Below the pieces are notes generated by a model. That model worked only from the letters and a program-made list of their open reading frames with translations. It was not told the DNA's origin and ran no database searches. From Rhodanobacter sp. A1T4 (GTDB taxonomy: Bacteria > Pseudomonadota > Gammaproteobacteria > Xanthomonadales > Rhodanobacteraceae), in contig NZ_JACHCP010000008.1 of NCBI RefSeq assembly GCF_014207185.1, forward strand, positions 214,128 to 278,127: a stretch of 64,000 bases of DNA, read 5' to 3'. Shown piece after piece: positions 51,771 to 62,094 of the stretch. Made by a program: the position numbers and the translations under genes. Position 1 is the first letter of the stretch. The number at the start of each line of letters is the position of its first letter.

Positions 51771-53708
51771 TTAAACGCGTCCGTGTTTCCCGACGGCTGA
51801 TGTCGCGTCTCCGATGGCCAAGGCAAGGTCCCTCTGCGAATAGGGCTTTTTGAGTCTTGGCAACTCTAATTCAAAATCGCTCGGCAATTCTGCGTAGCCG
51901 CTGGCAATGATGATTGGCAGCTCGGGACGAATCGTTCTAGCGTGTTTTGCAAACTGGGAGCCGGTCATCATGGGCATCGCATGATCGCTTATGACTAAGT
52001 CGAAATGTTGTCCTGACTGAAGTGTTTTAAGCGCTTGCTCAGCTGAATTTGATTGCGCGACGTGATGTCCGAGCTCTTCGAGCTGCGCACACATAGTCGC
52101 AAGTACGAGCGTGTCGTCATCGATGGCCAAGATGTCGAGTGATCTGGATATCGACGCATTTGTAGTAGGAGACGCCTGCTCTCCTTCAAGAATTTTCGTT
52201 GCAGAATTTAATGCCACCGGCAGCCATATTTCAATTTGCGTCCCCTCGCCTCTTTTGCTCTGGACAATCAAACGTCCTCCGGATTGCTCAGCAAGTCCAT
52301 GGACCATGGATAAGCCGAGCCCCGTTCCTTTTCCAACACCCTTGGTGGTGAAGAAAGGTTCGGTCGCACGGGCTAACGTTGTCTCATCCATGCCCTCCCC
52401 CTTGTCGGCAACCATCAGTTTGATGAACTCGCCCCTGGGCAGCTTCGTGAAGTGGCTTAGATCGACCGTTTCCTGCAGGGCTGAGATCGTTATCGGGCCG
52501 CCGCCAGGCATAGCGTCACGCGCATTCACCAGCAGGTTCATCAAGGCGAGTTCTAGCTGGTTGTGATCCACGAAGACCGGCTTTAGGACCAAGGGGAAAG
52601 TAGTCGTGATGGTGATATGGGAACCCAGGGATCGTTGCAGCATGTCTGACATGCCGTGCACGAGTTCAATCAGGTTCACTGATACCGGGCGAAGCTCCTG
52701 TCTTCTGGCAAAAGAAAGCATGCGCTGGGTTAGTGCCGCACCACGAAGTGCGCCGGCCTTGGCATGCCCTATGAGGGTATGAATTTTAGGGTCATCTGGA
52801 ACGCGGCTGCTAAGGAGTTCAAGACTCGCCGTAATCGCCATCAGGAGATTGTTGAAATCGTGGGCAACGCCGCCGGTCAATTGGCCTATGGACTCGAGCT
52901 TTTGGGACTGAAACAGGGCTTCACGAGCACGATCAAGTTCCTCTGCAGCCTTGCGCTGCTCGGTGACGTCGCGCGTAACCTTGGCAAAGCCGGCCAGCTT
53001 GCCTTGCTCGTCTAAAATACGGTCGACAAGGACGTGCGCCCAGAACCGGCTACCGTCCTTGCGCACTCGCCACCCCTCACTCTCGACTCGACCTTCAGAC
53101 GAGGCAAGTCGGAGATTTTTTTGCGGCTCACCATTTCCACGGTCTTCTTCCGTGTAAAAGCACGAGAAATGCTCGCCTATGATTTCGTCCGGCGTGTAAC
53201 CTTTGATTCGTTCAGCCCCCGTATTCCAGCTTGAGACATGACCCGTCGTATCCAGCATGTAAATCGCGTAATCCGTCACGCCTTGAATAAGCATCTTGAA
53301 TTGCGCCTGATTGTCACGCAGGGTTTCCTCCGCTGACCTCCGCTCGGTCAGATCACGCGTGACTTTGGCGAATCCAAGGAGTTTTCCGGCATCGTCCTTA
53401 ATAGGGTCGATCAGAACATGCGCCCAAAAACGGGATCCATCCTTGCGTACTCGCCATCCTTCGCTTTCAAATCGGCCATCCACTAACGCACGTTCGAGAG
53501 CCAAGGCCGGTACACCTGCGGCCCGGTCTTCTTCCGTGTAAAACCGTTCGAAGTGCTTACCAATGATCTCCGCTGCTTTGTAGCCTTTGAAACGTTCCGC
53601 CCCGAGATTCCAGCTGACCACATGTCCGCTCGCGTCGAGCATGTAGATGGCGTAATCGACGATGGACTCGACGAGCAGACGATAGTTACTTTCGAGCGTG
53701 ATGGTCAT
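51771..53708 (-). CDS. PAS-PAS hybrid histidine kinase
   Basis: This 645-residue soluble hybrid sensor kinase has two closely similar PAS domains (about 8-120 and 130-245; both contain FESEGWRVRKDGSRFWAHV-like blocks), HisKA with GGVAHDFNNLLMAI (phospho-His about 283), an HATPase_c domain with NLLVNARDAMPGG, GEGMDE and GKGTGLGLSM, and a C-terminal receiver (IDDD, phospho-Asp in ISDHAMP, KKPYS). No membrane segment, so it senses a cytoplasmic cue, perhaps via heme, flavin or redox. The frame is open to TTG 53720; ATG 53708 is preferred. The output partner is not in this window. Confidence 0.93.
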   Translation of the reverse strand: MTITLESNYRLLVESIVDYAIYMLDASGHVVSWNLGAERFKGYKAAEIIGKHFERFYTEEDRAAGVPALALERALVDGRFESEGWRVRKDGSRFWAHVLIDPIKDDAGKLLGFAKVTRDLTERRSAEETLRDNQAQFKMLIQGVTDYAIYMLDTTGHVSSWNTGAERIKGYTPDEIIGEHFSCFYTEEDRGNGEPQKNLRLASSEGRVESEGWRVRKDGSRFWAHVLVDRILDEQGKLAGFAKVTRDVTEQRKAAEELDRAREALFQSQKLESIGQLTGGVAHDFNNLLMAITASLELLSSRVPDDPKIHTLIGHAKAGALRGAALTQRMLSFARRQELRPVSVNLIELVHGMSDMLQRSLGSHITITTTFPLVLKPVFVDHNQLELALMNLLVNARDAMPGGGPITISALQETVDLSHFTKLPRGEFIKLMVADKGEGMDETTLARATEPFFTTKGVGKGTGLGLSMVHGLAEQSGGRLIVQSKRGEGTQIEIWLPVALNSATKILEGEQASPTTNASISRSLDILAIDDDTLVLATMCAQLEELGHHVAQSNSAEQALKTLQSGQHFDLVISDHAMPMMTGSQFAKHARTIRPELPIIIASGYAELPSDFELELPRLKKPYSQRDLALAIGDATSAVGKHGRV

Positions 53709-53870
53709 AAGTCGACTCAATGCTTCGGGATGGAGCGTCCGCGCAATTCCGAGTCACTCTGATGTGGAACTGGCTGACGATCGGATATTTCTCATACGCG
53801 ATAACTGCTCTGGCCACAGCCATCAGCACCGTCAGGCATAGCTGGCGGTGGTGACGGCTGTGCGTCTTGG

Positions 53871-54281
53871 CTACTCGTTCGCTTTCAGGATTTTCTCGAT
53901 ATCTTCCAAGGTCGAGTTGGTGAGTGTCTTTGCCAGTTCGCCAGTGATGCGTTTGGTTGTCTCGGCATGTAGCTGCGGCCGGACCTCGCCCAACGTCTTG
54001 GGGTCGGCAATCAAGAACAGATGCTCGAACTCTTGCTTTAATGCGGCGGCATTGAGGCGATGTACAAGCTGCTTGGCAAAGGTTGCCTCATCGTTCTGCT
54101 CGGGGCTTTCCTCGGGAGGGCGATGGCCCGAGGGACCTTGTCCTTGTTCGTCCGTGACTTCGAACTTCATGATGTCTTCCTGCATCAGGCGAAGCGCGTC
54201 TCCTTTGCCGACATTGTGAAACAAGCGGGCATGAGTGCCATCGGCGACGATGACCCACGTACCAGTGGGAATCTTGTGCAT
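53871..54281 (-). CDS. host attachment protein family (baeRF-like)
   Basis: This 136-residue protein of the host attachment family contains WVIVADGTHARLFHNVGKGDAL at the N-terminus, an acidic/Gln-rich middle, ATFAKQLVHRLNAAALKQEFEHLFLIADPKTLGEVRPQLH, and a KTLTNSTLEDIEKIL tail. The fold is release-factor-like; original reports link it to Agrobacterium-plant attachment, but the molecular role is not established. ATG 54281 is chosen over upstream TTG/ATG because an AAGGAG site sits 6 nt before it. Confidence 0.88.
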   Translation of the reverse strand: MHKIPTGTWVIVADGTHARLFHNVGKGDALRLMQEDIMKFEVTDEQGQGPSGHRPPEESPEQNDEATFAKQLVHRLNAAALKQEFEHLFLIADPKTLGEVRPQLHAETTKRITGELAKTLTNSTLEDIEKILKANE

Positions 54282-54543
54282 CAGCTTCTCCTTCATTGGC
54301 AACGCACCAAAAGCGTTGCACCGCTCTCGTGACCTTAGCTACCGTTGCGTGACAGCTTTGGTAACGAATCATTCCTTTGAACAGGTGTTGATCGCGAGCG
54401 ATCTTTATCGCTGCTTCAATACCCCATGGAGGGTAAGACCAAATATCTCTTGGCCGCCCTTTCGCTATCCCTTGCACAAAAAGCGGTAAACCTCAGTCGC
54501 AGCCCCATCGACCATGATCAACTGCGTCTGTTCTCTTGCATGT

Positions 54544-54690
54544 TCAAGTCGATTTTTCGGTTGTCTGCGCCACCTTGGCTTGTGCTTCACTGACCGCTTG
54601 AGCGACCTTTTCGGCCACGCCGCGAGTGTCCCAGTAGACCTGCCCTTCGTAGGTCTTTCCGTCTCTCAACGAGATTCGATCGCCTCCAGG
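54544..54690 (-). pseudogene. unrecognised gene 3' fragment at a breakpoint
   Basis: The minus-strand frame ends RISLRDGKTYEGQVYWDTRG then VAEKVAQAVSEAQAKVAQTTEKST. It looks like the C-terminal part of a small amphipathic protein, but I do not recognise the family. Its sensible sequence stops at about 54690, exactly where the rightward TetR fragment begins, so the 5' half seems lost to a rearrangement. Confidence 0.4.
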
Positions 54691-55091
54691 ACGGGGCGCT
54701 TGCCAAGGTGGCATCCGCTGTGGCTGAAAGTGCGAACAGCGACATGCGCTTGGGGGTGGCTGCCGCCGCTTTCTTGGATGTCTGCGTCGAACCATCTTAT
54801 CGCCGGCTTGTCATCGAGGACGCGCCAGCCGTATTGGGCGCAGCGCGTTGCCGAGAGATCGAAGACGCTACTGTCTTCGGTGCGATGGTTGCTGCTCTGA
54901 TGGCCCGGCACAAGGCAGGTCGATTTGAGGTTCCCGATCCGAAATTAGCTGGCTGGATGATCGCCAGCATGCTTTGCGAAGCGGCCCTTCAATTACCTGA
55001 GGCTAAGAACCCCAAGCAAATGAGAGCACATACGCTCGCGATCGTTGCCACAGTGTTGTCTGCGTTCGATCCTGGTGCCAACGGCAAGTAA
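54684..55091 (+). pseudogene. TetR C-terminal domain fragment
   Basis: The plus frame reads RLGVAAAAFLDVCVEPSYRRLVIEDAPAVLG and then an amphipathic helical tail to 55091. This is a characteristic TetR_C ligand-binding domain segment, but the N-terminal helix-turn-helix is absent upstream and no good start exists (a GTG at 54708 is in frame). It is a 5'-truncated regulator, joined back-to-back with another fragment. Confidence 0.7.
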
Positions 55092-55237
55092 TTGTGTCGG
55101 AGCTCGAGATGTTACAAATCATCTACTGACCTTCCCGTTGGCGATAAAGCCTGCTGAGCGCAGGGACATCCGGGTGCCACGCCTAACGACAATGAACCGG
55201 TCGGCGCGAGGCCATAGCTTTGTTCGCTGGCGTTGGC

Positions 55238-56164
55238 TCAGGGAGCGCAGTCGCCATAGAAAGAAACCTGCTTTGCCGGGTAGTCGAGCAAGAGCTTCAC
55301 TTTCATTGCTGCGAACGTCATGTTGCCAATGTTCGCCATGCGCGAGTCGGTCGAACCCTTGGTCGACATGATCACAACGGTTTCGCCAGCCGGCAACTGG
55401 AAGGGTCCCAGGCCGACCGGGACGTTCAAGGTGGCGGTATCACTGGTGAAAGTGCCGCGCGCACCAGCACCTTGGGCCTTGCCCGTGACTTTCAGCGCGC
55501 TACGTACGCCTTTCACATTCAACGCCGCTTGATACAGCGCGATGCCTCGGTTGGAGCCGGTGTCCAGCGTAATCGGCACCTTTGCATCGCCAAGATGGAA
55601 GTCCGGAATCACCGGTATCTGCTCATCGGCAAATGAATGTAGTGGTGTGCCGTAATGCTTTTTGCACTGCCGGACGAATGTTTCGGCCTCCTTCGCGCCG
55701 GAGAAGACCGTGACGGTGCTCGCCGGATAGTCGATAAGCACAACCTTGTCCTTCAGGAAGCTGTAACCCAGGACTGCATCGACAGTGCGTCCATAGGTTT
55801 TCGAAAGCGTTCCCATGTCCGCAGCCAGCGTCTCCACGTCACCGAAGGCGTGACCACCGATCTCGAGGTCCTTGATCGTTGCCGGGAATACAGTCGTCTT
55901 GCCCGTACCCTCACCGTCAGCCTGCCCGCTTGTCTTGCGATCCACCGGCAGTGCGAGCGCATCGGCGCGTTTAATGTCGATGACTGAAGGGTCGACGCCG
56001 GTATCCAGTAGAACGTAGAGCGGCACTCCCTTGACCATCACGTTCAAGGCAATGGCGTGTTTCGAGAAGTCGAAGGGAATCGTGACGTTTGCCTGACTTG
56101 CGTTGGCAGCGAATAGCACAGTCGTCAAGGCAACAGCCAGCAACGGACGCGAAGGATAAATCAT
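55238..56164 (-). CDS. exported retropepsin-like aspartyl protease
   Basis: This 308-residue protein has a signal peptide (PLLAVALTTVLFAANASQA) and two retropepsin-like halves, each with a DTG motif: LLDTGVDPSVID (about residue 53) and TLDTGSNRGIAL (about 207). A single chain with two DTG loops can form a pepsin-like active site without dimerisation. Periplasmic aspartyl protease family proteins of this kind are common in this bacterial group; their targets are not known. The longer frame from 56269 is rejected because ATG 56164 heads a clean signal peptide. Confidence 0.85.
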   Translation of the reverse strand: MIYPSRPLLAVALTTVLFAANASQANVTIPFDFSKHAIALNVMVKGVPLYVLLDTGVDPSVIDIKRADALALPVDRKTSGQADGEGTGKTTVFPATIKDLEIGGHAFGDVETLAADMGTLSKTYGRTVDAVLGYSFLKDKVVLIDYPASTVTVFSGAKEAETFVRQCKKHYGTPLHSFADEQIPVIPDFHLGDAKVPITLDTGSNRGIALYQAALNVKGVRSALKVTGKAQGAGARGTFTSDTATLNVPVGLGPFQLPAGETVVIMSTKGSTDSRMANIGNMTFAAMKVKLLLDYPAKQVSFYGDCAP

Positions 56165-56512
56165 GTGGCCGTTTCCCAAAGATCGATCACCTAGCCTACG
56201 CTTGGAACAAGCATCTGCGACACCGCTATTTGTCACCCTGACTTCCGGCACACACCGGTTCGGCACCAAAATTTCCGACGGAACACCAGATGCTGCTGCA
56301 ATTCTTCGTGCGATGTCGCCATGTCGTGCTTGTCTTATCGAATGGGCAAAGCGCCACGGTTCTGAGCAGCACTTGCTCGTGGGTGATGCCCTTGGTCATG
56401 AATCAGAATCTTGGATTCGCCTCCCGCAGGCCCCGTTGAATTACTCACGATAAAGAAGGGTTATCGTGAGTCTTCCGGATGGCGGGTTTCGCCAGAATAA
56501 CAGCGTAGTGGC
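56165..56512. other. intergenic region
   Basis: About 350 bp upstream of the protease and past the MFS stop. A 96-codon plus frame here shows no family motif. No supported gene. Confidence 0.35.
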
Positions 56513-57781
56513 TCAATACGATTTCCCGATCGCGGCGGCATCCTTCGGCAAGGACGAGTCATCCACGCGTCCGCTCGCCATAGCCACACCTCGTGCCTCC
56601 GGACCGAATGCCATCAAGAGAATCAACGCCACGGCAACCGAGGTCACTACCACCAACAACGCGTAACCATAATCCTGCCCATGTCGCTGCGCGATCTCCG
56701 CCTGCAGCACGGGATTGATCGCCGCCAGGAAATTGCCGAGCTGATAAACGACGCCCGGGAACGTGCCGCGAATTTCCGCCGGCGACAGTTCATTGAGATG
56801 CGCCGGCACCACGCCCCATGCACCCTGCACGCCGAACTGCATGACGAACGCTGCCGCACACAGCATGTATACATCCCTGCTGTGTGACCACGGATACACT
56901 GCCAGCAACGCAATCACACAGGCCAGCATGATTGCGCGGCGCCGACCGATCTTCTGGCTCAGCATGCCGAAGAACAATCCGCCCAGGATCGCCGCGACGT
57001 TGTAGACCAAGACGATATTCGTGAGCGTCGCGTGCGGCAGGCCGAGCTGCTTGCCGAGAAAGAGCTTGGGGTAGATGTCCTGCGTGCCGTGCGAGAAGAA
57101 ATTGAAGGCCGTCATCATGGCGATCGCATAGACCGTCAGCTTTGCGTTCGCCTTCACGATCTGCAACAACGAAACCTTGGGCCGCTGCTTCATGGCCTCG
57201 AACGCCGGACTTTCGTGGATCTTGGCGTTGATGAAGAACACCAGCAATGCCGGCGCTGCTCCTACAAAGAACATGCCGCGCCAGCCGAGGTGCGAATAGA
57301 AAAATCCGAACAACAGCGTGGCCAGGAAATAGCCGGTCGGATAACCCGCCTGCAGCAAGCCGGAGACCCAACCACGCCAGCGACTCGGGATCGTCTCCAT
57401 CACCAGTGAGCTGCCCACGCCCCACTCGCCGCCCATCGCGATGCCGAACAACGTGCGGATCACCAGGAACGACACGTACGACCACGCCAGGCCACTGACG
57501 AACTCGAACAGCGAGTAGAGAACAATCACCAGCATCAAGGTCGGCTTGCGTCCGTAACGGTCCGCCATGCGGCCGAACACGAAGGCGCCCACCGCACGCG
57601 AGGCAAGCGTCAAAGTGATCGCCAGCGTAATGCTGGTGATGCTTACACCAAACGTCTTGGCGACTTCATCAAACGTAAAAATCAGAATGAAGAAGTCGAA
57701 CGCGTCCAGTGTCCAGCCCAGGAACGCGGCGATGACGGTGTTGCGCGCTCGCGCGATATCGGTGTCTTGTACAGAAGCCAT
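56513..57781 (-). CDS. MFS carboxylate/sugar-acid transporter
   Basis: This 422-residue 12-helix major facilitator is of the metabolite:H+ symporter type (NanT/JEN1-like). GWTLDAFDFFILIF in helix 1 is the signature of that group, GRMADRYGRKPTLM the loop 2-3 motif, and GGEWGVGSSLVMETIPSRWRG the helix 4-5 motif. It should import an organic acid. It follows a porin gene by 82 bp on the same strand, forming an outer- plus inner-membrane uptake pair, next to a DctB-like sensor kinase. Confidence 0.9.
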   Translation of the reverse strand: MASVQDTDIARARNTVIAAFLGWTLDAFDFFILIFTFDEVAKTFGVSITSITLAITLTLASRAVGAFVFGRMADRYGRKPTLMLVIVLYSLFEFVSGLAWSYVSFLVIRTLFGIAMGGEWGVGSSLVMETIPSRWRGWVSGLLQAGYPTGYFLATLLFGFFYSHLGWRGMFFVGAAPALLVFFINAKIHESPAFEAMKQRPKVSLLQIVKANAKLTVYAIAMMTAFNFFSHGTQDIYPKLFLGKQLGLPHATLTNIVLVYNVAAILGGLFFGMLSQKIGRRRAIMLACVIALLAVYPWSHSRDVYMLCAAAFVMQFGVQGAWGVVPAHLNELSPAEIRGTFPGVVYQLGNFLAAINPVLQAEIAQRHGQDYGYALLVVVTSVAVALILLMAFGPEARGVAMASGRVDDSSLPKDAAAIGKSY

Positions 57782-57863
57782 TGAACTACCTGCCTGATTT
57801 CAAACAAAATGTTGTTGAACAAAATGCTGCCGAATAAAACCATCACCACGGCAACGTTCGGCA

Positions 57864-59249
57864 TTAGAAAATAATGCGCACACCAATCGACGGATCGAAT
57901 GAACCCGTTTGCAAATAGCCGCTACCCATGCCGTCATAAACCCTGGACCATTGCACGCCGCCGTACACGTCGAAGTGCTTGCCAAAGTGTTGATCGAGTA
58001 CCAGCGACAAGGCGTTGTAATGCCCACTGCACTGCGCTGAGCTGCTATCCGAACATGAGACTTTCGCGTAGCTGCTCTGCATGGCGCGGTAATACGCACC
58101 GAACAGATCGAGCGAAGGCGTCAGTGCGTAGCGCATGCCCACCCATGCGATCTTAAGTATTTTTTGGCGCGGAAACGCATCGTTATTGGTGACGATGAAA
58201 TAGCCGCCGATCGTCTGACTGCCGATCGGTAGCGGCGTGGACGGATTGACATAGCGAATGTGCTCGTAGGCGCCGAAGAACTTCGCTCTGCCCGCATCGT
58301 ATTCGCCCAGGAAGGTATAAGACGTATTGTCCGATACGGTACCTGGCACCGTCTGGTCGACTGGCAGACCATAAGTGGACGAACCCGGCGTGGTCAGCGC
58401 TTCAACCTGCGCAGCAGTCAATGGCGTGCTCACCGAAATGGCATCGTTCTTGTGCGCCAACACAGCATCGACTGACCAGGGCCCCTGCGCTAGCCCCAGA
58501 TCCACCTGATAAGCGGTACCTCTGGAGCTGGACAACTCTCTGGCGTTGCCGAACTGATACATCGCGCCGCCGTGAAACATCCCTTCCGAGAGCGTGTATT
58601 TCAGCGTGCCGTCGAGCAAGCGGTCCTCAGTATCGCCAGTGCCGGCGGTGGCGCCGAAGAAACCGACGTACGAAAACGCCAGCGAACAGCTCAACGGATC
58701 GTATTTGCACACCTCATCGTTGAGCAGCGTACTCTGGCGACCGAAGGTGAGCGTGCCGTAGCCAGGCGACTCGACACCAAGGAACGCCCTGCCGTTGAGC
58801 GTCTGGCCCGCACGCGTCGAATCGCCCCATGACTTCTGCTGCGCCAGGGGGACGCCATTGTTTACGGCCAGCGAGCGCGGGCCGTCGATCAGCGTACCCG
58901 ACGCAGGCAGAAAGCCGGTGTCCAATTGGAACACCCCCCACCATCCTGCCCCCAAAGGCTCGCGACCTTTGATGCCGATGGTGGAAATGCTCATGCCATT
59001 GGAAGCCAGCGACGTGTTGGGATTGTTGCTGGCCTTGATCAGGAAGTTGTTGACGTTAGTGGCGGCGGCATCGCTGAACGAACTGCCATGGCTCTGATAG
59101 GCCACTCCGATATCGATGGTGCCGTACAGCGTGATGCCGTCCATCGTCAGACTGTCCGGCGTGCCGGATTCGGTAGCGGCCCATACCGGCGCGCATGCCA
59201 GCATCAGGGCAAGCGCCAATGTATTGATTTTGTACCGTGCTCTTTGCAT
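57864..59249 (-). CDS. Gram-negative general porin
   Basis: This 461-residue outer-membrane porin (Porin_4/OmpC-like trimeric type) has a signal peptide ending PVWA, ITLYGTIDIGVAYQSHG as the first beta strand, SRLGFKG-like ISTIGIKGREPLG, and FLGVESPGYGTLTFGRQ. The last residues GVRIIF end in Phe as required for BAM insertion. GGGGAGAG precedes ATG 59249. First gene of the porin-MFS pair, divergent from the sensor kinase; it probably admits the kinase's ligand. Confidence 0.92.
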   Translation of the reverse strand: MQRARYKINTLALALMLACAPVWAATESGTPDSLTMDGITLYGTIDIGVAYQSHGSSFSDAAATNVNNFLIKASNNPNTSLASNGMSISTIGIKGREPLGAGWWGVFQLDTGFLPASGTLIDGPRSLAVNNGVPLAQQKSWGDSTRAGQTLNGRAFLGVESPGYGTLTFGRQSTLLNDEVCKYDPLSCSLAFSYVGFFGATAGTGDTEDRLLDGTLKYTLSEGMFHGGAMYQFGNARELSSSRGTAYQVDLGLAQGPWSVDAVLAHKNDAISVSTPLTAAQVEALTTPGSSTYGLPVDQTVPGTVSDNTSYTFLGEYDAGRAKFFGAYEHIRYVNPSTPLPIGSQTIGGYFIVTNNDAFPRQKILKIAWVGMRYALTPSLDLFGAYYRAMQSSYAKVSCSDSSSAQCSGHYNALSLVLDQHFGKHFDVYGGVQWSRVYDGMGSGYLQTGSFDPSIGVRIIF

Positions 59250-59466
59250 ATCGAACTCTCCCCAGGCTACGACGGCTGCCGACGGTCACGAGTATCGGCG
59301 CGCTATTCATCAACGTGTTCTTGGTTGTCCCCGGGGCGCAGCATGCCGCTGACTGGCATCGCGATGAATAACACCATGGGACTAATACTTTCCGGCTAGC
59401 CGCCGCACGCGCGGGGTTTCTGCCTTAGCATGTGCTCATGCATGCGACCGGCGACGTTGAACTTCT
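59250..59466. promoter_or_regulatory. divergent promoter, porin and sensor kinase
   Basis: 217 bp between the leftward porin-MFS genes and the rightward kinase. It should hold both promoters and sites for the NarL-type regulator. No clean palindrome was found. Confidence 0.35.
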
Positions 59467-62094
59467 ATGCCTGGGCATCACCCCAAAGCACTCAAAATCG
59501 GACTGCTCGCCGCGCTAGTCGCCGCCATCGCTGCCACCACCTGGGTGGCGGCCTGGTACGCGAGGCAACGCGCGCTGGAGCAGCTTTCCGTGCAGGCCTT
59601 GGATCAGTTGCAGATCCGCGCACTCGCTCTGCAACGCCTGGTGGATCGCTATCGCGTGCTGCCTACGGTGCTGGCGCTCGATCCCGAATTGCGTCACGCC
59701 CTGTCATCTCCTGCTTCCACGGCAGACATCGCCGTGCTCAATCGAAAGCTGACGCAGGCTAACGGCGCCACGCACGTCTCCACACTGACGCTGATCGATC
59801 GCCGAGGCGTCGCCATTGCGGCAAGCAACTGGGATACACCTTCCAGCAACGTGGGCCTCGATTACACGTTTCGCCCCTATTTCCAGGAAGCGATGCAGCA
59901 AGGCCGGGGCACGTTCTATGGCATCGGTATCTCCACCAACCTGCCCGGGTATTTCATTGCCGAAGCCCTGAGCGACGACCGAGGGCAACGCGTCGGTGTC
60001 ATCGTGATCAAGATTCCACTCGATACGCTGGAACAGGAATGGGTGAGCAGCGGCGACACTGTGCTGTTGAGCGATGTGCACGGCGTCGTCTTTCTCAGCA
60101 ATCAGAGGGCATGGATATATCGTCCGCTGCAGCCACTCGATCCGAGCGCCAGAGCGACGCTCGCGCAAACCCGCCAATACGGCAACAACCTGTTGCCACC
60201 TACGGCGGTTCGTCTATCAAGCGAGCTCGGATCGAATGGGCGGTTAGTGCAGGTCGATCGTCCCGGTATGCCGCATGAAGTGGTCTGGCAGTCCATGCAG
60301 CTTCCGACACAACAATGGACGCTGCACCTGCTGCGCGATGCGCACCCTGCGACGACTGCTGCCTATCGCGCTGGATTTTTCACGCTGAGCATCTGGCTCT
60401 TGCTTATCCTGCTTGCTCTGTTTGTGCAGCAACGTGTACGCACGGCACAGTTGCATAAACGCAGTCGGCACGATCTGGAGCGGTTGATTTCGCATTACGC
60501 CAGCGCCTTGCGCTCAGAGGAAGACAGCCTGGTGCATGCCGCGCTGCAAGCCATGGCTGGCCATCCTGAAATGTTGGATCGCCTGCCGCAAGGCGTCAGC
60601 GTGATCGATGCGCAACTTCGCCTCGTTGCGTGGAATGCTCGGTACACCGAGTTGCTCGGTTATCCGGAGACGCTGCTGAAGCCCGGCCAGCCGGTGGAAG
60701 AACTGTTCCGTTACAACGCCAAACGCGGCCTGCTCGGGCCCGGCGACCTGGAAGAAACTATCCAGCGTCGCTTGAATTATTTACGTCGTGGCAGCCCGCA
60801 TATGGTCGAACGCGAACGCCCCGATGGCAGCCTGCTGGAGATACGCGGCAGGCCGCTGCCCGGTGGCGGCTTCGTCACCAGCTATGCGGACATCGCGCTC
60901 TATAGAGAAGCCGCGCGGGAACTGCGTACGCTGACCAATACACTCGAACACCGCATTGAGGAAAGCACGCAGGATCTGCGCTCCGCCAAGGCGGAGGCCG
61001 AACGGGCCAACCGCAATAAGACCCGTTATGTCGCAGCTGCCGTACACGATCTGCTACAGCCGTTGAACGCCGCGAGACTGTTTGCCGGCTCGTTGAAAAA
61101 AACAGACACGGAGACGGCGATGGTGGAACGCATCGAGCGTTCGCTTCAGGCGCTGGACAGTCAGCTGACGAGCATGCTCGACCTTGCCCGGCTGGATGCG
61201 GGCGCCATCACGCCGGATCTCAAAACGTTCGCGTTATCGCCGCTGCTGCAGGAGCTGGCTGGCCAGTTCGGCATCCTGACGCAGGCCAAGGGATTGCGCC
61301 TGTCGTTCGTCAACACCTCGGCATGGGTACGCAGCAATCCCGTGCTGTTGCAACGGACCGTGCAAAATTTCCTCTCCAATGCGCTGCATTACACGCCGCA
61401 TGGACGCATCCTGCTCGGCTGTCGTCGCAACGGAAGCACGCTTCGCATCGAAGTATGGGATACCGGCATCGGCATACCGGAAGATCGGCGTGACATCATT
61501 TTCCAGGAATTCCGGCGCCTCGATACGACCGTCGACGCGGATGAGCGCAGCGCAGGCTTGGGGCTTTCCATCGTCGAACGCATTGCGAATCTGCTCGGCC
61601 ATACGCTGCAGGTCCGTTCATGGCCGGGCCAAGGCAGCATGTTCGGCATTTCGGTCGAACTTGCGCAGCCAGCGCTCGCAACGCCCACGGATCACGATGA
61701 CGGCAGCGACGATTCGCTGCTGAAAAACCGCACTATCTGGCTTATCCAGGAAAATGCTCACTTGCGACAGAAAGCAGCGGCGCTATTGCAAAGCTGGGAA
61801 TGCAAAGTGTCGGAATGGACAAAAGCCGACGAAGCCCTGGCAACGGCAGAATCCTTGGCTGCACCGGATCTGATCCTGGTGGATGGACAATGGGAACCCA
61901 TCCTCGCGTTGCTGCAGCTTGAGCAAGACGGTCACAGGCCGCCGATTATCGCTTTTCTCGGCAAGGATGAAGCTGGGCTTCGGAATGCGCTACTGCAAGC
62001 CGGTGTGCACACCACGAATCTGCCGCTGTCGCCAGCACGCCTGCGCGCCATGATGACGCAGTTGCTGCTTACCGAACCGGCGCGCGCATCATGA
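59467..62094 (+). CDS. DctB/dCache-type hybrid histidine kinase with decayed receiver
   Basis: This is an 875-residue membrane kinase. One N-terminal helix (about 10-30), a periplasmic double-Cache sensor (about 35-290; TLIDRRGVAIAASNWDTPSSNVGLDYTFRPYF, the carboxylate-binding block seen in DctB) and a second helix (about 300-322) precede a PAS domain (about 370-490), HisKA with VHDLLQPLNAARLF (phospho-His about 527) and HATPase_c with NFLSNALHYTPHG and GLGLSI. The C-terminal 120 residues resemble a receiver, but the acidic pocket reads QEN and the usual Lys-Pro is replaced by NLPLSP. The gene ends overlapping the convergent response regulator by 6 bp. Confidence 0.9.
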   Translation: MPGHHPKALKIGLLAALVAAIAATTWVAAWYARQRALEQLSVQALDQLQIRALALQRLVDRYRVLPTVLALDPELRHALSSPASTADIAVLNRKLTQANGATHVSTLTLIDRRGVAIAASNWDTPSSNVGLDYTFRPYFQEAMQQGRGTFYGIGISTNLPGYFIAEALSDDRGQRVGVIVIKIPLDTLEQEWVSSGDTVLLSDVHGVVFLSNQRAWIYRPLQPLDPSARATLAQTRQYGNNLLPPTAVRLSSELGSNGRLVQVDRPGMPHEVVWQSMQLPTQQWTLHLLRDAHPATTAAYRAGFFTLSIWLLLILLALFVQQRVRTAQLHKRSRHDLERLISHYASALRSEEDSLVHAALQAMAGHPEMLDRLPQGVSVIDAQLRLVAWNARYTELLGYPETLLKPGQPVEELFRYNAKRGLLGPGDLEETIQRRLNYLRRGSPHMVERERPDGSLLEIRGRPLPGGGFVTSYADIALYREAARELRTLTNTLEHRIEESTQDLRSAKAEAERANRNKTRYVAAAVHDLLQPLNAARLFAGSLKKTDTETAMVERIERSLQALDSQLTSMLDLARLDAGAITPDLKTFALSPLLQELAGQFGILTQAKGLRLSFVNTSAWVRSNPVLLQRTVQNFLSNALHYTPHGRILLGCRRNGSTLRIEVWDTGIGIPEDRRDIIFQEFRRLDTTVDADERSAGLGLSIVERIANLLGHTLQVRSWPGQGSMFGISVELAQPALATPTDHDDGSDDSLLKNRTIWLIQENAHLRQKAAALLQSWECKVSEWTKADEALATAESLAAPDLILVDGQWEPILALLQLEQDGHRPPIIAFLGKDEAGLRNALLQAGVHTTNLPLSPARLRAMMTQLLLTEPARAS

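Noticed and set aside
56163..56453. 96-codon plus ORF overlapping the protease start
   Set aside because: Overlaps the convincing signal-peptide start of the protease; no domain.
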